From NCBI GenBank assembly GCA_016291475.1, contig JAEEXJ010000007.1:1-51010 (forward strand): a stretch of DNA of 51,010 bases, read 5' to 3'. The notes beneath the pieces were generated by a model, which was given only the letters and a program-made list of their open reading frames with translations, was not told the origin of the DNA and searched no databases. The DNA comes from Lachnospiraceae bacterium. Lineage in GTDB: Bacteria; Bacillota_A; Clostridia; Lachnospirales; Lachnospiraceae. The translations under genes were made by a program, and so were the position numbers. Below are positions 36,020 to 46,067 of the stretch, one piece after another. How positions within the stretch are numbered: the first letter of the stretch is position 1; every line of letters begins with the position of its first letter.

Positions 36020-37558
36020 ATGTTCAGCAATATACTATCCGCTGCGATACAGGGAATAAACGCACAGATAATCAATGTGGAAACCGATATGTCAAACGGT
36101 CTTCCCATGTTCAATATAGTAGGTTCACCGGGACCTGAAGTAAGGGAAGCCAGAGACAGGATAAGAGCAGCTCTCAGAAATAATGGTATATCCATACCTG
36201 CATCAAGGATCACGGTAAACCTTTCGCCCGGTGACCTCAGGAAAGACGGAACTGCATTCGATCTTCCTATGACTATAGGATTGCTTACTGCGATGGAATA
36301 TCTTCCGCCCGGATGTGCCGAAGGTTTTCTTTTTCTCGGGGAAATATCATTGGACGGTGAGATCAGGCCTGTAAGAGGCGTTCTTCCCGTTGTTCAGACT
36401 GCAGCAAAAAAGGGAATAAAGGAATGCATCATCCCGGCGGACAATGTCAAAGAAGGTTCGATCGTTCCGGGGATTAAGGTGCGTGGTGCAAAGAATCTCA
36501 GAGAGGTCATCGATTTTCTTGCAACGGGTGATGATGAAGAGCTTCCTGCGGTATATACGGATCCCTTATCGATCATTGAAAAGGCAGGAGATGAGATACC
36601 TGATTTCGATCAGGTCATCGGTCAGGAAAGGGCAAAGAGAGCGGCTGTGATAAGTGCTTCCGGATTTCATTCTTTTATCATGACAGGCCCGCCCGGTGCG
36701 GGAAAATCGATGATTGCAAAGAGGATTCCGGGAATCCTTCCACCGCTTACTTTATCAGAAAGTCTTGAACTGACTGCAATATACAGCGTCGCAGGAAAGA
36801 TGCCCAAAGGAAAAGCTCTTATCACTTCCAGATCATTCCAGTCACCACACCACTCGATATCACGACAGGCACTTGTGGGCGGAGGTGTGGATCCGAGGCC
36901 CGGAATAATAAGCCTTGCACACAGATCAGTGCTTTTCCTGGATGAGCTTCCAGAGTTTGGCAGGGACATCATAGAAAGTCTCAGACAGCCTCTTGAAGAC
37001 AAAACAATACAGATAGCAAGGGTTAAGTATTCCGTCGAATATCCGTCGGATTTCCTGCTCGTATGCGCCATGAATCCATGCCCCTGCGGTTACTATCCCG
37101 ACAGAGGAAAATGCAGATGCAGTGAAAATGAGATAAAGCACTATCTGGGTAAGATTTCCGGACCGATACTTGACAGGATCGATCTGTGCACAGAACTCAA
37201 AAACATAGACATATCAGAGATCAGGGAAGGTAAGGGCGGAATCTCTTCCGCACAGATGGCAGAGATGGTCATGAAAGCCAGGGAAATGCAGGATAAACGA
37301 TTCAAAGGAACATCCTACAGATTTAACTCAGACCTCAAGGCTGATGATATGGATACGGTTTGCAAACTGGGTAAAAAAGAGACGGAACTTATGGAAAATC
37401 TATATAAGAAACTTCAGCTATCGGCACGTTCTTATCACAGGATCCTCAGAGTGGGAAGGACCATAGCGGATATCGAAGGAAGCGAAAATATCCGGTGTGA
37501 ACACCTGCTTGAAGCGGCATCATTTCGCCCTACTATGGAATATTTCAAATGGGGATGA
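36020..37558 (+). CDS. YifB/ComM family Mg chelatase-like AAA ATPase
   Basis: A 512-residue protein. The N-terminal domain (MPMTIGLLTAMEYLPPG) is the S5-like ChlI domain of YifB. The AAA+ core shows Walker A GPPGAGKSM near 222 and Walker B LFLDELPEF near 308. CPCGYYPDRG is a metal-binding loop found in the family, and a C-terminal Mg-chelatase domain follows. In naturally transformable bacteria ComM-type helicases aid branch migration during recombination of imported DNA. The AAGGAG site is close to the ATG. Its position after dprA is consistent with a competence role. Confidence 0.88.
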   Translation: MFSNILSAAIQGINAQIINVETDMSNGLPMFNIVGSPGPEVREARDRIRAALRNNGISIPASRITVNLSPGDLRKDGTAFDLPMTIGLLTAMEYLPPGCAEGFLFLGEISLDGEIRPVRGVLPVVQTAAKKGIKECIIPADNVKEGSIVPGIKVRGAKNLREVIDFLATGDDEELPAVYTDPLSIIEKAGDEIPDFDQVIGQERAKRAAVISASGFHSFIMTGPPGAGKSMIAKRIPGILPPLTLSESLELTAIYSVAGKMPKGKALITSRSFQSPHHSISRQALVGGGVDPRPGIISLAHRSVLFLDELPEFGRDIIESLRQPLEDKTIQIARVKYSVEYPSDFLLVCAMNPCPCGYYPDRGKCRCSENEIKHYLGKISGPILDRIDLCTELKNIDISEIREGKGGISSAQMAEMVMKAREMQDKRFKGTSYRFNSDLKADDMDTVCKLGKKETELMENLYKKLQLSARSYHRILRVGRTIADIEGSENIRCEHLLEAASFRPTMEYFKWG

Positions 37559-37605
37559 AATATCGTCAATGAATGGTATAATACCTTTACATGAACGGAG
37601 GCGTT

Positions 37606-38664
37606 ATGTCATACAGAGATAATACTAAAGAGATAAATATAGGCGGCGTAAAGATCGGCCACGGAAATCCCATTGCGATCCAGTCCATGACCAATACCAA
37701 GACCGCGGATGTTAAAGCAACTGTCGAACAGATTCATGCACTTGAGAAAGCCGGATGTGAGATTATCAGATGTACCGTACCCGATGAGGCATCGGCCAAG
37801 GCAATCGCTGAGATCAAAAAGCAGATTTCCATACCCCTTGTTGCAGATATTCATTTCGATTACAAAATGGCCATCGCGGCTATGGAAAACGGAGCGGATA
37901 AGATCCGTATTAATCCCGGAAATATCGGAAGTAGCGACAAAGTTAAGGCTGTTGTCGACTGTGCCAAGGAGCGTAATATTCCCATCAGAGTCGGCGTAAA
38001 TTCCGGATCTCTTGAGAAGAATCTCGTCGAAAAATACGGCGGTGTTACAGCGGAAGGCATTTGTGAAAGTGCCCTGGACAAAGTAAAACTCATCGAAGAT
38101 ATGGGCTATGACAATCTTGTTATCAGCATCAAATCTTCGGATGTAATGATGTGTGTAAAGGCTCATGAAGTTCTTGCGGGAAAGACTCCTTATCCCCTTC
38201 ATGTAGGTATCACCGAATCCGGAACCGTAAGAAGCGGAAGCATCAAATCATCCGTAGGACTCGGACTCATTCTCGGTCAGGGTATAGGAGATACTATAAG
38301 AGTTTCACTTACGGGGGATCCCTGCGAGGAGATAACCGCAGCAAGGCTTATACTTAAGACTCTGGGCCTCAGAAAGGGCGGTATCGACGTTGTTTCCTGC
38401 CCTACATGCGGAAGAACGAATATCGATCTTATTTCCCTTGCTCAGCAGGTTGAAAAGATAGCGGAGACCTATCCCTTGGACATTAAACTTGCCGTTATGG
38501 GATGTGCCGTAAACGGCCCCGGAGAAGCAAGAGAAGCAGATCTCGGAGTTGCCGGCGGAATCGGTGAAGGTCTTCTTATGAAGCATGGCGAGATCATCAG
38601 AAAAGTCCCTGAAGACAAGCTTCTCGAGGCTCTTAAGGAAGAACTTGATAATTGGGGTAAATAA
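37606..38664 (+). CDS. ispG: 4-hydroxy-3-methylbut-2-enyl diphosphate synthase (IspG)
   Basis: A 352-residue Fe-S enzyme of the MEP isoprenoid pathway, which reduces methylerythritol cyclodiphosphate to HMBPP. Landmarks are IGGVKIGHGNPIAIQSMTNT, the CTVPD segment, RINPGNIG, and the cluster cysteines in SCPTCGRT and MGCAVNGPGEA. The start is at 37606, with GGAGG eight bases upstream; an ATG at 37591 would add five residues. The dprA, comM, ispG, polC order is typical of this part of clostridial genomes. A perfect terminator follows. Confidence 0.96.
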   Translation: MSYRDNTKEINIGGVKIGHGNPIAIQSMTNTKTADVKATVEQIHALEKAGCEIIRCTVPDEASAKAIAEIKKQISIPLVADIHFDYKMAIAAMENGADKIRINPGNIGSSDKVKAVVDCAKERNIPIRVGVNSGSLEKNLVEKYGGVTAEGICESALDKVKLIEDMGYDNLVISIKSSDVMMCVKAHEVLAGKTPYPLHVGITESGTVRSGSIKSSVGLGLILGQGIGDTIRVSLTGDPCEEITAARLILKTLGLRKGGIDVVSCPTCGRTNIDLISLAQQVEKIAETYPLDIKLAVMGCAVNGPGEAREADLGVAGGIGEGLLMKHGEIIRKVPEDKLLEALKEELDNWGK

Positions 38665-38673
38665 TAAATGTAG

Positions 38674-38706
38674 AAAATGATGTCGCATTTTTGTGACATC
38701 ATTTTT
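38674..38706 (+). terminator. terminator after ispG
   Basis: AAAATGATGTC and GACATCATTTT form a perfect stem around GCATTTTTGT, followed by T. Confidence 0.94.
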
Positions 38707-38730
38707 GATTATTTGTGATAAGATTTTTAT

Positions 38731-38792
38731 GGTCGTTTTGACCGACAACATTTATGTGTACCTGTTCGGGAAGGCGAGAGCGCCACGGCAGG
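38731..38792 (+). promoter_or_regulatory. structured leader of polC
   Basis: Two small hairpins precede polC: GGTC/GACC around 38731-38743, and CCTG/CAGG enclosing GGCG-AGAG-CGCC at 38761-38792. A weak promoter (TTGATT, 17 bases, TATGGT at 38705-38733) overlaps the ispG terminator. I do not recognise an RNA family. Confidence 0.4.
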
Positions 38793-38814
38793 ACCTCTTC
38801 GAAAGGAATTGAAT

Positions 38815-41800
38815 ATGAGCTTTATATTTAAGGATGCTTTTCCGAACCTTAAGCTTAAGAACAAGGCTTCGCTTTTATTGGAAGACACCACCGTAACCAA
38901 GGTCACGGTGCCTAAAAATCATGAATTCTTTAACGTCTATATCGAAAGTGATCATATAATCACCAAAGATATCATTCGCGAACTCGAACGCGAGATCACG
39001 AATCAGGTTATAAATAATCCCAGGACCAAGGTCAGGGTTTTTGAAACCTTCAATATTCCTTCCGCACCCACACTTCAAAAAGTATATGAAGAATACGTTG
39101 ATTCCGCTCTTGTGGAGATAGAGGAAAACAGTATTCTTTTCTTTAATATGATAAGGACCGCAAAGGTCAGCTTTGAGTCCCCCGATAAGATGATCATCTC
39201 GCTTGGTGACATCCCCGTTTATCATGCAAAATCCCAGGAATTCCTGGACCTTCTTAATGATATTTATATCAAAAGATTTGGCACTAACGGCTCCATAGAA
39301 TTTACTTATCATGAAGTAAAAATTGAACAGCAGGGCGACGATGCGGCATTTTTGCAGATAGTAAAAAATGCCACTCAGAATGCCTACAGGACCGAAGAAA
39401 AATTCCTCGGTGCCACCGAAAGTTCCGATAAAAAAGAAAACAAAAAGTCCGAGGATTCGTCCGCTCAGCAGGCTGAAAAGCCCAAGGAAGCAACTCCCGA
39501 ACAGCCTAAAGCCCAGTCTTCGGGCGGCGGTTTCAAGGGCGGATATTCCGGCGGAGACGGCGGTTTCAGAAGGAATTCCTTCAGAAGAGAAATGCCCAAG
39601 ATGAACGATCCCAATGCCATCTACGGTTCTGTTTTCCCGGATGAGAAGACTGTTCCTCTTAACGAGCTCAATGAAGGAATGGGAACCGTATCCGTAAAGG
39701 GTATGGTATTTTCCATCAAAGCCATTGATATCAAAGAAGGCAGATCCATCATCTCATTTAACATCGCGGATTTTACCGATGCGATCAGCTGCAGGATCTA
39801 TGTTGATACCGCAGAATCCGCAACAATGCAGGAAAAACTCGATCCCGGAACATTCATCCGACTCACCGGTTTCATATCCGTAAGTAACGGTAAATTCGAC
39901 CGCGGAGATCTTACGATAGGTAATGTTAAGGGTATTGTAAAGATCGATGATTTCAGAACATCACGCAAGGACACTTCCTCCAAAAAGAGAGTGGAGCTTC
40001 GTTGTCATACCAAGATGAGCGATATGGACGGCGTATCCGAGACCAAGGATATCGTTAAGCGCGCATTCAAATGGGGACACAGAGCCGTTGCTCTTACCGA
40101 CAACGGTGTAGTTCAGGGATTTACCGATGCCGGACATGTCTGGGATGACATGTGGGGCGGCAAGAAGGGAGAGAAGGCAAAGCGTATTGCTGAGGGTGAT
40201 CCCAATCCCGACAGACAGGACTTTTTCAAGATCCTTTACGGCGTTGATGCGTACCTTGTAGATGACCTTCATAAGATAGTTACGGGTAATGATAACCTGC
40301 CTCTGATGAACAACGATTATGTTGTTTACGATATAGAGACTACAGGTCTTTCGCCCGTTAAGAACAAGATAATAGAGTTCGGTGCGGTTAAGGTTTCAAA
40401 CGGTAAGATAGTGGACCGTTTATCCAAGTTTGTTAACCCTGAAGAACCCATTCCGTATGAGATCACAAAGCTTACTTCGATCACTGATGACGATGTAAAA
40501 GATGCGGATCCCATATCCGTTGTAATGCGCGAATTTATCAGCTTTTGCGAAGGCTGTGTATGGGTTGCGCACAATGCCGAATTCGACGTTAACTTCGTTA
40601 AGCAAAAGTGCAGAGAACTGGGAACTCCTCAGGATCCCGTCTATATCGATACACTTCCCCTTTCGAGAGTACAGCTCCCCGGTCACTCGAAGTTTACCCT
40701 TGATGCCGTAGCCAAAGCTCTCGGAGTAGATCTCGGCCATCACCACAGAGCGGTAGATGATGCTGAGTGTACCGCAGGTATCTTTATCAAGATGCTTGAA
40801 CAGCTTGAAGCTGAGGGTATGCAGACTCTTGCAGATATTAATAGGAAGGGATCTTCCAGTACTTCGGCAATTTCCAAGTTAAGACCCAGCCGCTGTACTA
40901 TTTTTGCAAAGAATGAGCTCGGAAGGATACATCTGTATCATCTGATCTCGGAGTCCCATATTACCTATTTCAACAGATTCCCCAAGATTCCCAAATCCCT
41001 TGTCGAAAAGTACAGGGAAGGCCTTATCGTCGGCAGCGGTAACTACAGGGGAGAGCTGATGGATGCTCTTCTTGAAGGCCATACCGATGAACAGATTTCG
41101 AATATAGTTAATTTCTATGACTACCTTGAGGTTCAGCCACCCGCAGTCATGGAATTCATGGTTGAGGATAATCATTTTGAGACGGTCTCATCGGTTGATG
41201 ATATCAAGGATATGATCAGGAATGTGATCGACCTCGGTAAGGAATTCAACAAGCCCGTAGTCGCTACGGGTGACGTATATTTCCTTGATCCGGATGACGG
41301 ACTTTACAGGGATGTCATCTATGATTCAAAGAGTGAGAACCGTGACAGGATCCTTCCCGCAACGCCTCCTCAGTACTTCAGAACAACCGAAGAAATGCTG
41401 GAAGATTTCTCCTTTCTGGGAAGCCAGAAAGCGGAAGAGATCGTTATAACAAATACCAATATGATCGCGGATATGTGCGAGACCATCTCGCCCGTAAGAC
41501 CCGACAAGTGTCCTCCCGTCATTCCCGATTCGGATAAGCTTCTTACCGATATCTGCTACAACAGGGCACATGAGATCTATGGTCCCGAACTTCCTCCCAT
41601 CGTTACGGAAAGACTCGAAAGAGAGCTCAAATCCATTATCACGAACGGATTCGCGGTTATGTACATCATCGCTCAGAAGCTCGTTTGGAAATCGGTTGAA
41701 GACGGATACCTGGTAGGATCCAGAGGATCCGTAGGTAGTTCGTTTGTCGCAACAATGGCAGGTATCACCGAGGTTAATCCCCTGGTACCGCATTATTACT

Positions 41801-43479
41801 GTGCAAAATGCCACTTCTATGATTTTGATTCGGAAGAGGTTAAGAAGTTCCGCGGAAAAGCGGGAGTGGATATGCCCGACAGGGTATGTCCCGTTTGCGG
41901 TGAGAATCTTTGTAAGGAAGGTTTTGATATTCCTTTCGAAACATTCCTCGGATTCAAAGGAAACAAGGAGCCCGATATCGACCTTAACTTCTCCGGTGAG
42001 TATCAGTCCAAGGCACATAAATATACGGAAGTAATTTTCGGTACCGGTCAGACATTCAGAGCAGGTACCGTAGGTACCGTTGCCGAAAAAACCGCATTCG
42101 GTTTTATCAAAAAGTTTTATGAAAAACGTGGTATAAGAAGACGTAATGCGGAAGTCGAATTCCTCCAGAAGGGATGCGAGGGCGTTAAGCGTTCAACCGG
42201 TCAGCATCCCGGCGGAATCGTAGTTCTTCCCAACGGCGAGGATATTAACACATTCACTCCCGTTCAGCACCCCGCCAACGATATGACGACCGATACGATA
42301 ACGACTCATTTCGATTACCATTCGATCGACCATAACCTGCTCAAACTCGACATACTCGGACACGATGATCCTACCATGATAAGAATGCTTCAGGATCTCA
42401 TCGGCTTCGATCCCATTAAGGATATTCCCCTTGACGGACAGGATGTCATGAGTCTTTTCTGGGGAACCGAAGCCCTCGGAATCACCCCGGATGATATCGG
42501 TGGATGTAAGCTGGGATGTCTTGGTATCCCCGAGTTCGGAACAGACTTTGCTATTAACCTGGTATTACAGGCAAAGCCCAAGATGTTCTCTGACCTTGTC
42601 AGAATATCCGGTCTTTCACACGGAACCAACGTATGGCAGAATAATGCGGAAGTTCTGATCTCCAACGGAACCGCGGACATTTCGACTGCCATCTGTACAC
42701 GAGACGATATCATGACCTATCTCATAGGTAAGGGTGTCGAATCCGAGGAATCCTTCAATATCATGGAGGCTGTACGTAAAGGTAAAGTTGCAGGAAGCCG
42801 AAATGCACAGGGCGAAATCACATTCAAGGACTGGCCCGAGTGGAAAGCGGACATGGTTAATTGCGGAGTTCCCGACTGGTATATCTGGTCTGCGGAACGT
42901 ATCGAGTACATGTTCCCGAGAGCGCACGCTGCCGCATACGTTATGATGGCGTGGCGTATCGCATATTGTAAGGTGCATTACCCTCTTCAGTATTACGCTG
43001 CCTATTATTCGATAAGAGCAAAGGCTTTCAACTATGAGCTTATGTGCAGGGGGAAAGCGGCTCTCGAGGATGAACTTACCAAGCTGAAAAAGAAAAAAGA
43101 ACTTTCCGAAAAAGATAAGAACGCGGAGAAACTTTCCAATACCGAAGTCGATCAGATGTCGGATATGAGAATAGTACAGGAGATGCATGCAAGAGGATTT
43201 GAATTCATGCCCATCGATCTTGCTCTTGTTAAAGCAAACCAGTTCCAGGTTATCGACGGAAAGATCATGCCCGCACTTACCAGTATTACCGGCCTTGGTG
43301 CATCCGTTGCCGAGGCGATAGCATTCGAAGGCAAGAGAGGACCGTTCTTAAGCTGTCAGGATTTCAGGGACAGAACAAGGGCTTCCGGAACCATTACGGA
43401 CAAGCTCAAAGAACTGGGAATTCTCGGTGATATTCCCGAGTCTAACCAGATGAGTATTTTCGATATGTTCGGTGCTTAA
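38815..43479 (+). CDS. polC: DNA polymerase III PolC-type
   Basis: A 1554-residue Gram-positive replicative polymerase. It begins with an N-terminal domain, then a Q/G/S-rich linker at about 205-255 (SSGGGFKGGYSGGDGG), an OB domain, a PHP domain from about 392 (RCHTKMSDMD) split by a DnaQ proofreading exonuclease starting near 503 (YDIETTGL...HNAEFDVNFV). The polymerase core has zinc cysteines near 995-1035 (CAKC...CPVCG) and the catalytic DIDLNF near 1053. The start is ATG at 38815 with AAAGG upstream; an in-frame TTG two codons earlier is less likely. The PHP motif reads RCHTKMS where HLHTKMS is more usual, a minor variation. The tRNA-Glu gene follows. Confidence 0.97.
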   Translation: MSFIFKDAFPNLKLKNKASLLLEDTTVTKVTVPKNHEFFNVYIESDHIITKDIIRELEREITNQVINNPRTKVRVFETFNIPSAPTLQKVYEEYVDSALVEIEENSILFFNMIRTAKVSFESPDKMIISLGDIPVYHAKSQEFLDLLNDIYIKRFGTNGSIEFTYHEVKIEQQGDDAAFLQIVKNATQNAYRTEEKFLGATESSDKKENKKSEDSSAQQAEKPKEATPEQPKAQSSGGGFKGGYSGGDGGFRRNSFRREMPKMNDPNAIYGSVFPDEKTVPLNELNEGMGTVSVKGMVFSIKAIDIKEGRSIISFNIADFTDAISCRIYVDTAESATMQEKLDPGTFIRLTGFISVSNGKFDRGDLTIGNVKGIVKIDDFRTSRKDTSSKKRVELRCHTKMSDMDGVSETKDIVKRAFKWGHRAVALTDNGVVQGFTDAGHVWDDMWGGKKGEKAKRIAEGDPNPDRQDFFKILYGVDAYLVDDLHKIVTGNDNLPLMNNDYVVYDIETTGLSPVKNKIIEFGAVKVSNGKIVDRLSKFVNPEEPIPYEITKLTSITDDDVKDADPISVVMREFISFCEGCVWVAHNAEFDVNFVKQKCRELGTPQDPVYIDTLPLSRVQLPGHSKFTLDAVAKALGVDLGHHHRAVDDAECTAGIFIKMLEQLEAEGMQTLADINRKGSSSTSAISKLRPSRCTIFAKNELGRIHLYHLISESHITYFNRFPKIPKSLVEKYREGLIVGSGNYRGELMDALLEGHTDEQISNIVNFYDYLEVQPPAVMEFMVEDNHFETVSSVDDIKDMIRNVIDLGKEFNKPVVATGDVYFLDPDDGLYRDVIYDSKSENRDRILPATPPQYFRTTEEMLEDFSFLGSQKAEEIVITNTNMIADMCETISPVRPDKCPPVIPDSDKLLTDICYNRAHEIYGPELPPIVTERLERELKSIITNGFAVMYIIAQKLVWKSVEDGYLVGSRGSVGSSFVATMAGITEVNPLVPHYYCAKCHFYDFDSEEVKKFRGKAGVDMPDRVCPVCGENLCKEGFDIPFETFLGFKGNKEPDIDLNFSGEYQSKAHKYTEVIFGTGQTFRAGTVGTVAEKTAFGFIKKFYEKRGIRRRNAEVEFLQKGCEGVKRSTGQHPGGIVVLPNGEDINTFTPVQHPANDMTTDTITTHFDYHSIDHNLLKLDILGHDDPTMIRMLQDLIGFDPIKDIPLDGQDVMSLFWGTEALGITPDDIGGCKLGCLGIPEFGTDFAINLVLQAKPKMFSDLVRISGLSHGTNVWQNNAEVLISNGTADISTAICTRDDIMTYLIGKGVESEESFNIMEAVRKGKVAGSRNAQGEITFKDWPEWKADMVNCGVPDWYIWSAERIEYMFPRAHAAAYVMMAWRIAYCKVHYPLQYYAAYYSIRAKAFNYELMCRGKAALEDELTKLKKKKELSEKDKNAEKLSNTEVDQMSDMRIVQEMHARGFEFMPIDLALVKANQFQVIDGKIMPALTSITGLGASVAEAIAFEGKRGPFLSCQDFRDRTRASGTITDKLKELGILGDIPESNQMSIFDMFGA

Positions 43480-43510
43480 AAAATTGTTTTAAAATTTCTG
43501 AAATTTCTTG

Positions 43511-43539
43511 TTGCATTTTATTTGTTTGTATTGTAATAT
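43511..43539 (+). promoter_or_regulatory. promoter of tRNA-Glu
   Basis: TTGCAT at 43511-43516 and TAATAT at 43534-43539 with a 17-base spacer. Confidence 0.8.
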
Positions 43540-43541
43540 AA

Positions 43542-43568
43542 GCAAGTCGCACGGAAAAAGCGACTTGC
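43542..43568 (+). promoter_or_regulatory. perfect dyad between promoter and tRNA-Glu
   Basis: GCAAGTCGC (43542-43550) and GCGACTTGC (43560-43568) form a perfect nine-base inverted repeat just before the tRNA. It covers the transcription start, so it could be an operator or a short pre-tRNA leader hairpin. Confidence 0.55.
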
Positions 43569-43572
43569 AAAT

Positions 43573-43644
43573 GGCTGGTTGGTCAAGCGGTTAAGACGCC
43601 GCCCTCTCACGGCGGAAACAGGGGTTCGATTCCCCTACCAGCTG
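43573..43644 (+). tRNA. tRNA-Glu (anticodon CTC)
   Basis: A 72-base cloverleaf. The acceptor stem GGCTGGT pairs with ACCAGCT (first pair G-U), the anticodon stem is CCGCC/GGCGG with loop CTCTCAC, so the anticodon is CTC, and the T arm is AGGGG-TTCGATT-CCCCT. The discriminator is G and no CCA is encoded. The codon is GAG, well used in the highly expressed genes here. MnmA would thiolate the TTC-anticodon glutamate tRNA, not this one. Confidence 0.95.
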
Positions 43645-43648
43645 CTCA

Positions 43649-43678
43649 AAAGTCGAGGCAATAAGCCTCGACTTTTTT
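43649..43678 (+). terminator. terminator after tRNA-Glu
   Basis: AAGTCGAGGC and GCCTCGACTT around AATAA form a perfect stem followed by a T-run. Confidence 0.95.
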
Positions 43679-43854
43679 GTTGCCTGAAACTGATCATGAG
43701 CAGAAAATTATAAATGGGTTTATGCCTTTGTTTAAGGCTTTTAATGTGGCAGGAAGAAACGGCTTCCATAACCCCATATTTGCTTTTTTATTTTTTTTGT
43801 TGTATATATCTTAACGTTTGGTTTTAGTAGCAAAAAAATCCGAAGGAGACATTC

Positions 43855-45930
43855 ATGGCAAAAAATCTCGTAATAGTGGAGTCACCTGCGAAGGTAAAGA
43901 CCATAAAGAAGTTTCTCGGTTCAGGATATGAAGTAACCGCATCCCAGGGACATGTAAGGGATCTTCCCAAGAGTTCCATGGGCGTGGATATTGATAATGA
44001 TTTCGAGCCTAAATACATTACTATAAGAGGAAAGGGCGAAATCCTTGCTTCCCTTAGAAAGGAAGTCAAGAAAGCGGATAACATCTATCTCGCAACCGAC
44101 CCTGACCGCGAAGGAGAGGCAATCAGCTGGCATCTCCAGGCTGCACTTGCTCTCGAAAATAAAAAATGTTACAGGATCACCTTTAACGAGATCACCAAGA
44201 ACGCAGTTAAAGAATCACTTAAGCATCCCAGAGAGATCGATATGAACCTGGTTGATGCACAGCAGGCAAGACGTGTCATTGACCGTATTGTCGGTTACAG
44301 CATATCCCCCGTTATGTGGGCAAAGGTTAAACGCGGACTTTCTGCGGGACGTGTCCAGTCTGCAGCTCTTCACATGGTATGTGACAGAGAGGCGGAGATC
44401 GACGCATTCATTCCCGAAGAATACTGGACGCTCGATGCGATCCTCAACGTAAAGGGAGAAAAGAAACCTCTTACCGCCAAATACTATGGAACAGGTTCCG
44501 ATAAAGCCAAGCTTTCATCCAAGGCTGATGTTGATAAGATCATAAAGTCGGTTGAGAAAGAAAAGTTTGTAGTAAACGATGTGACCAAGGGAACCAGACA
44601 GAAGAAAGCTCCCCTTCCTTTTACTACTTCCACGCTTCAGCAGGAAGCGGGCAAGAGCCTTAATTTCTCAACTTCCAAGACTATGAGTGTTGCACAGCAG
44701 CTCTACGAAGGAATCGAGATCAAGGGAGAGGGCACAGTAGGTATTATCACTTACCTGAGAACCGATTCCACCAGAGTTTCCGACGAAGCAATGACTCAGG
44801 CGGAGAACTATCTTAAAGAGAATTTTTCCGCAGAATATGCAGCAGGAAAGAATGCTTCCGAAGGAACTGGCAAAAGAATACAGGATGCACACGAAGCTAT
44901 CAGACCGACTCTTCTTACCAGAGAGCCCGAGTCCATCAAGAGCCAGCTTTCAAGAGACCAGTACAGACTCTATAAGCTTATCTGGCAGAGGTTCCTTGCA
45001 AGCTGCATGACTCCTGCGGTTTATGAGACTCTTTCAATCAAGATCGGTGCCGGAGAGCATGTTTTTACAGTTGCTTCAAGCCGTCTTGTATTCGACGGAT
45101 ACAGAAAAGTATATGTTCAGTCGGATGATGCTGAGGACGAAAAGAGCCTTGATCAGGCCGTTACCGAAAGTTCGGAACTTAAGTTAAACACTCTTGATCC
45201 CAAGCAGCACTTCACTCAGCCTCCCGCACACTATACCGAGAGTTCGCTGGTAAGAGCTCTTGAAGAGCAGGGCATAGGACGCCCCAGTACTTACGCACCC
45301 ACCATCACTACTCTTATCAAGAGAAGATATATAACCAAGGAACAGAAGAACCTTTACGTCACCGACATCGGTCATGCGGTTGACGAGCTCATGGGGCAGG
45401 CATTTCCCCAGATCGTAGATGCCAAGTTTACCGCCAACATCGAAAGCCTTCTCGACGGAGTTGAAGAGGGTGATGTTAAGTGGAAGACTATCATCAGGAA
45501 TTTTTATCCCGATCTTAAGGAATCCGTTGATGTTGCAAATGCTGAGCTTGAAAAGGTTGAGATCCGCGATGAGGAATCCGATGAGGTCTGCGAAAAGTGC
45601 GGTCGCAAGATGGTCATTAAATACGGCCCCAGCGGTAAGTTCCTCGCATGTCCCGGTTATCCCGATTGCAAGAATACCAAGCCTTATTATGAGAAGACAG
45701 GTATCGCATGTCCTTCATGCGGTAACGAAGTTGTTATCAAGATCACACGTAAAGGCAGAAAATATTACGGTTGTCTCGGTTATCCGGATTGTGAATTCAT
45801 GAGCTGGGATAAGCCTGCCGGGAAGATGTGCCCCAAGTGCGGTAAATACATGGTTACCAAGGGCAAGAAGAATGTATGCTCCGATAAGGAATGCGGATAT
45901 TCGGAGAATGCCGAACAGACCGAAGAATAA
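43855..45930 (+). CDS. topA: DNA topoisomerase I
   Basis: A 691-residue type IA topoisomerase. The Toprim motif VIVESPAKVKTIKKFLG opens the chain, with DPDREGEAISWH near residue 82. The catalytic tyrosine is Y300 in ITYLRTDSTR. The ends carry three zinc ribbons: VCEKCGR...CPGYPDC, CPSCGNEV...CLGYPDC and CPKCGKYM...CSDKEC, as usual in Firmicute TopA. The enzyme relaxes negative supercoils. The AAGGAG site is eight bases from the ATG. It is followed by codY, the usual pairing in Clostridia. Confidence 0.98.
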   Translation: MAKNLVIVESPAKVKTIKKFLGSGYEVTASQGHVRDLPKSSMGVDIDNDFEPKYITIRGKGEILASLRKEVKKADNIYLATDPDREGEAISWHLQAALALENKKCYRITFNEITKNAVKESLKHPREIDMNLVDAQQARRVIDRIVGYSISPVMWAKVKRGLSAGRVQSAALHMVCDREAEIDAFIPEEYWTLDAILNVKGEKKPLTAKYYGTGSDKAKLSSKADVDKIIKSVEKEKFVVNDVTKGTRQKKAPLPFTTSTLQQEAGKSLNFSTSKTMSVAQQLYEGIEIKGEGTVGIITYLRTDSTRVSDEAMTQAENYLKENFSAEYAAGKNASEGTGKRIQDAHEAIRPTLLTREPESIKSQLSRDQYRLYKLIWQRFLASCMTPAVYETLSIKIGAGEHVFTVASSRLVFDGYRKVYVQSDDAEDEKSLDQAVTESSELKLNTLDPKQHFTQPPAHYTESSLVRALEEQGIGRPSTYAPTITTLIKRRYITKEQKNLYVTDIGHAVDELMGQAFPQIVDAKFTANIESLLDGVEEGDVKWKTIIRNFYPDLKESVDVANAELEKVEIRDEESDEVCEKCGRKMVIKYGPSGKFLACPGYPDCKNTKPYYEKTGIACPSCGNEVVIKITRKGRKYYGCLGYPDCEFMSWDKPAGKMCPKCGKYMVTKGKKNVCSDKECGYSENAEQTEE

Positions 45931-45933
45931 ATT

Positions 45934-45962
45934 TTGACATAAATTTAACTAATTATTACAAA
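45934..45962 (+). promoter_or_regulatory. candidate codY promoter
   Basis: TTGACA at 45934-45939, directly after the topA stop, with a weak TACAAA 17 bases later at 45957-45962. Confidence 0.45.
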
Positions 45963-45967
45963 GATTG

Positions 45968-45995
45968 AGATATTTTTGTAAAATATCTGAAAATT
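45968..45995 (+). promoter_or_regulatory. AT-rich dyad and candidate CodY box upstream of codY
   Basis: AGATATTTT and AAAATATCT form a perfect nine-base inverted repeat around TGT (45968-45988). Overlapping it, AAATATCTGAAAATT at 45981-45995 matches the CodY consensus AATTTTCWGAAAATT at 13 of 15 positions. It lies between the TTGACA element and codY, a placement suited to autoregulation. Confidence 0.5.
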
Positions 45996-46067
45996 TGCAT
46001 TGAAATACCTGATTTTATCTGATATCATTTCTCCGTAGGGCAATTGTTTATGTTGCGAGGGATCTAT

